Positions 62,663-64,000 of a DNA stretch of 64,000 bases are shown here, one piece after another. Position numbers and translations under genes: made by a program. The DNA lies in NCBI RefSeq assembly GCF_049801075.1, contig NZ_JBNAGG010000004.1, positions 247,525-311,524 on the forward strand. Direction: 5' to 3'. A model generated the notes under the pieces. The model ran no database searches, was not told the origin of the DNA, and worked only from the letters and a program-made list of their open reading frames with translations. Position 1 is the stretch's first letter. The number at the start of each line of letters is the position of its first letter. Origin of the DNA: Maritalea sp049801075. GTDB lineage: Bacteria > Pseudomonadota > Alphaproteobacteria > Rhizobiales > Devosiaceae.

Positions 62663-62884
62663 GTAATTGCAAGTACTTTTTGTGACTTATTTCCGAGATC
62701 AGATACAGTCCTGTGTCCGGCCTATTGATGCAGGTTTATGCTGCTGGCCCTGATGATTTCCGCGAACCAAGTCCCATTCCGCTTGGCGGACTATTTATGT
62801 CCCCGGACATTGGCGGGGTGTCTTGGCTCTCCGGCTGGCCCGGATATTCATCACATCATACGTTCTTGCAAACTTATTCTCTTT
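62663..62884 (-). ncRNA. Candidate bridge RNA region
   Basis: The ~220-base noncoding end downstream of the transposase, where IS1111-group bridge RNAs are encoded. It contains AGTCCCATTCCGCT (62770-62783), similar to the left target TCCCAATGTCCGCT, and CGGACATTGG (62804-62813), identical to the target's opposite strand. Such guide-like segments are expected of a target-binding loop. RNA ends and structure were not computed. Confidence 0.45.
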
Positions 62885-63907
62885 TTAGGTTGTACTCATC
62901 TCCCTGTACGGTTCGCCATTGGTGAGCACCGCCCATGCTATGCGAGCTGTTTTGTTTGCCATAGCAACGGCCGCGAGCTTTACGGGCTTGCGCTCGAGCA
63001 GGCTGAGCATCCATGGATCAGCTCTTTCAGGTTTGGTTTTGGCAGCGCGCACGCGACTTGCCATGCCGTTGACCAAAAGCTTGCGTAGATATTGATTGCC
63101 CATGCGACTTATGCGCCCCAACACTTGTTTACCACCACTCGATTTGTTGAGTGGCGTCAGGCCGATCCAGGCAGCAAAGTCGCGAGCACTTCGAAACTGC
63201 CTTCCATTGCCGATGGTCGCAACGATGGCGGAGGCTGTTAGGGGCCCGATGCCGGGTATGGTTCGTAGTAGTTCAATGCGTTCATCCTGCTTGGCCTGCT
63301 CAGAGATGGTCTTGTCCAGCCTGGCGATGCGCAAATCAAGATCAATCAATTGATCGCACAGCAGCGCAATGACATCTTCAGCACTCTCGGGAATTTCCAA
63401 AAGTTCGCCAACCTGCATCTCGCGCGCAAGGCGGCGCAAATGATCAATGCCTCTGGGAATAATAATCCCAAACTCGGCGAGCAAACCACGGATCATGTTT
63501 ACCAGCTGGGTGCGTTGATTGATCAGTGCCTGACGAACACTATGTTGGCTTAATATAGCTTGCTGGTCTTCTGTCTTGATGGCCACAAACCGCATGCTGG
63601 GACGTGTGACAGCCTCGCAGATAGCAGCAGCGTCTGCCGCATCCGATTTGCCGCGTTTAACATAGGCTTTTACGTAAGTGGCTGGCATCAATTTTACTTC
63701 ATGACCCAGCGTCGTCAGCTCACGCGCCCAATAATGGCTCGATGCACAAGCCTCTATACCAATCAAGCAGGGGGCTAATTTTGCGAAGAAGGGCAGCATT
63801 TGGGCGCGACGTAAGGGTTTGTTGAAAGCGACCGATCCATCTTCATAAACGCCGTGGACCTGAATAACATTCTTGGCAAGATCAACGCCAATTGTGATAA
63901 TCTGCAT
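62885..63907 (-). CDS. IS110/IS1111 DEDD transposase
   Basis: A 340-residue transposase with the N-terminal RuvC-like DEDD catalytic set: D9 (IGVDLAK), E52 (IGIEACASS), D89 and D92 (KSDAADAAAI). The C-terminal Tnp-20 domain has PGIGPLTASAIVATIGNG, FAAWIGLTPLNKSSGGK (active-site Ser) and RISRMGNQYLRKLL. Full length and uninterrupted, so it may be active. Confidence 0.95.
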   Translation of the reverse strand: MQIITIGVDLAKNVIQVHGVYEDGSVAFNKPLRRAQMLPFFAKLAPCLIGIEACASSHYWARELTTLGHEVKLMPATYVKAYVKRGKSDAADAAAICEAVTRPSMRFVAIKTEDQQAILSQHSVRQALINQRTQLVNMIRGLLAEFGIIIPRGIDHLRRLAREMQVGELLEIPESAEDVIALLCDQLIDLDLRIARLDKTISEQAKQDERIELLRTIPGIGPLTASAIVATIGNGRQFRSARDFAAWIGLTPLNKSSGGKQVLGRISRMGNQYLRKLLVNGMASRVRAAKTKPERADPWMLSLLERKPVKLAAVAMANKTARIAWAVLTNGEPYREMSTT

Positions 63908-63970
63908 TTGTGGCTCCTATACTAGCAGTGATAACACCTGCCATTATGGCGCATTTAACGCCGGTGTGTA

Positions 63971-63983
63971 GGAGCCATCCACA
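63971..63983. repeat. IS right subterminal inverted repeat
   Basis: GGAGCCATCCACA, pairing exactly with the left repeat at 62650-62662. Confidence 0.9.
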
Positions 63984-63987
63984 CCAT

Positions 63988-64000
63988 CCGCTATTGGGAT
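63988..64000 (+). repeat. Dispersed repeat, right half at IS junction
   Basis: CCGCTATTGGGAT, the right half of the dispersed repeat interrupted by the IS. It ends at the window edge. Confidence 0.75.

Larger units (their letters stand above)
62648..63989 (-). mobile_element. IS110-superfamily element, IS1111 type
   Basis: An element of about 1.34 kb with one DEDD transposase on the minus strand and a ~230-base noncoding region downstream of it. Imperfectly terminal 13-bp inverted repeats (62650-62662, 63971-63983) are diagnostic of the IS1111 group. The exact ends are uncertain by a few bases because TCC occurs at both junctions. It interrupts a dispersed-repeat copy, as IS1111-type elements prefer hairpin or repeat targets. 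Confidence 0.85.

Noticed and set aside
1..64000. CRISPR array or cas genes
   Set aside because: No regularly spaced direct repeats and no Cas-like protein seen; the dispersed repeat is far too sparse.

Overview
The window reads as the chromosome of an alphaproteobacterium, probably a Hyphomicrobiales member (Devosiaceae-like is my guess). The reasons are the Caulobacter-type flagellar order fliF-fliG-fliH-fliN-flbD-flhA, a SciP (DUF1153) CtrA-inhibitor homologue beside it, TRAP and hydantoinase catabolic genes, and a DUF3768 gene. About the first 18 kb looks like conserved backbone; most of the rest is a row of accessory modules.

Layout. 1-1.9 kb: MFS transporter cut by the window edge, GFA-domain protein, YciI-like protein. 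1.9-12.2 kb: flagellar genes on the minus strand (flhA, flbD, fliN, fliH, fliG, fliF, sciP, flgD, fliK), with a sigma-54 promoter in front of fliK that FlbD could activate. 12.4-18.1 kb: mnmA, a small secreted protein, a PAS-GGDEF-EAL protein and an OmpA-type lipoprotein. 18.37 kb: a CAT-anticodon tRNA (tRNA-Met). 19.0-22.9 kb: a cryptic element with two small helix-turn-helix proteins, an HUH-type replication initiator behind a hairpin that could be its origin, a possible short RNA or attenuator, and three proteins of unknown function.

23.1-28.9 kb: a compact mercury-resistance operon (merR divergent from merTPFA), a DUF2306 membrane protein, a serine hydrolase, and a serine resolvase with a candidate res site. 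29.2-33.9 kb: a probable defence island with an RHH regulator, an AAA+ ATPase, a subtilase and a CoiA-like nuclease. 34.3-44.6 kb: a DeoR-controlled catabolic cluster (TRAP transporter, FAD amine oxidase, hydantoinase A and B, aldo/keto reductase). 45.0-52.0 kb: a GntR-controlled Amadori-compound (fructoselysine-type) cluster with FrlD-like kinase, FrlB-like deglycase, amino-acid-type ABC binding protein and permease, FAD oxidoreductase and DMT exporter. The ABC ATPase is missing. 52.6-54.5 kb: a tightly packed operon of a DUF4258-like protein, a uracil-DNA-glycosylase-fold protein and a tandem-HTH protein of unknown purpose. 55.3-62.6 kb: a copper-responsive periplasmic cluster (multicopper oxidase, several c-type cytochromes, a Met-rich cytochrome c', L,D-transpeptidase, APC permease) driven by two divergent CueR-type promoters. 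62.65-63.99 kb: an IS110-superfamily (IS1111-type) insertion sequence.

The strongest cross-cutting signal is a short repeat, TCCCAATGTC followed by NGCTTTTGGGAT (arms TCCCAA and TTGGGA). It occurs complete or partial in gene-free DNA or module edges between most accessory modules. The IS1111-type element at the right end sits inside one copy. Its noncoding end contains segments resembling both halves of that target, as expected of a bridge RNA. This links the insertion sequence, its guide RNA and the repeats at module borders.
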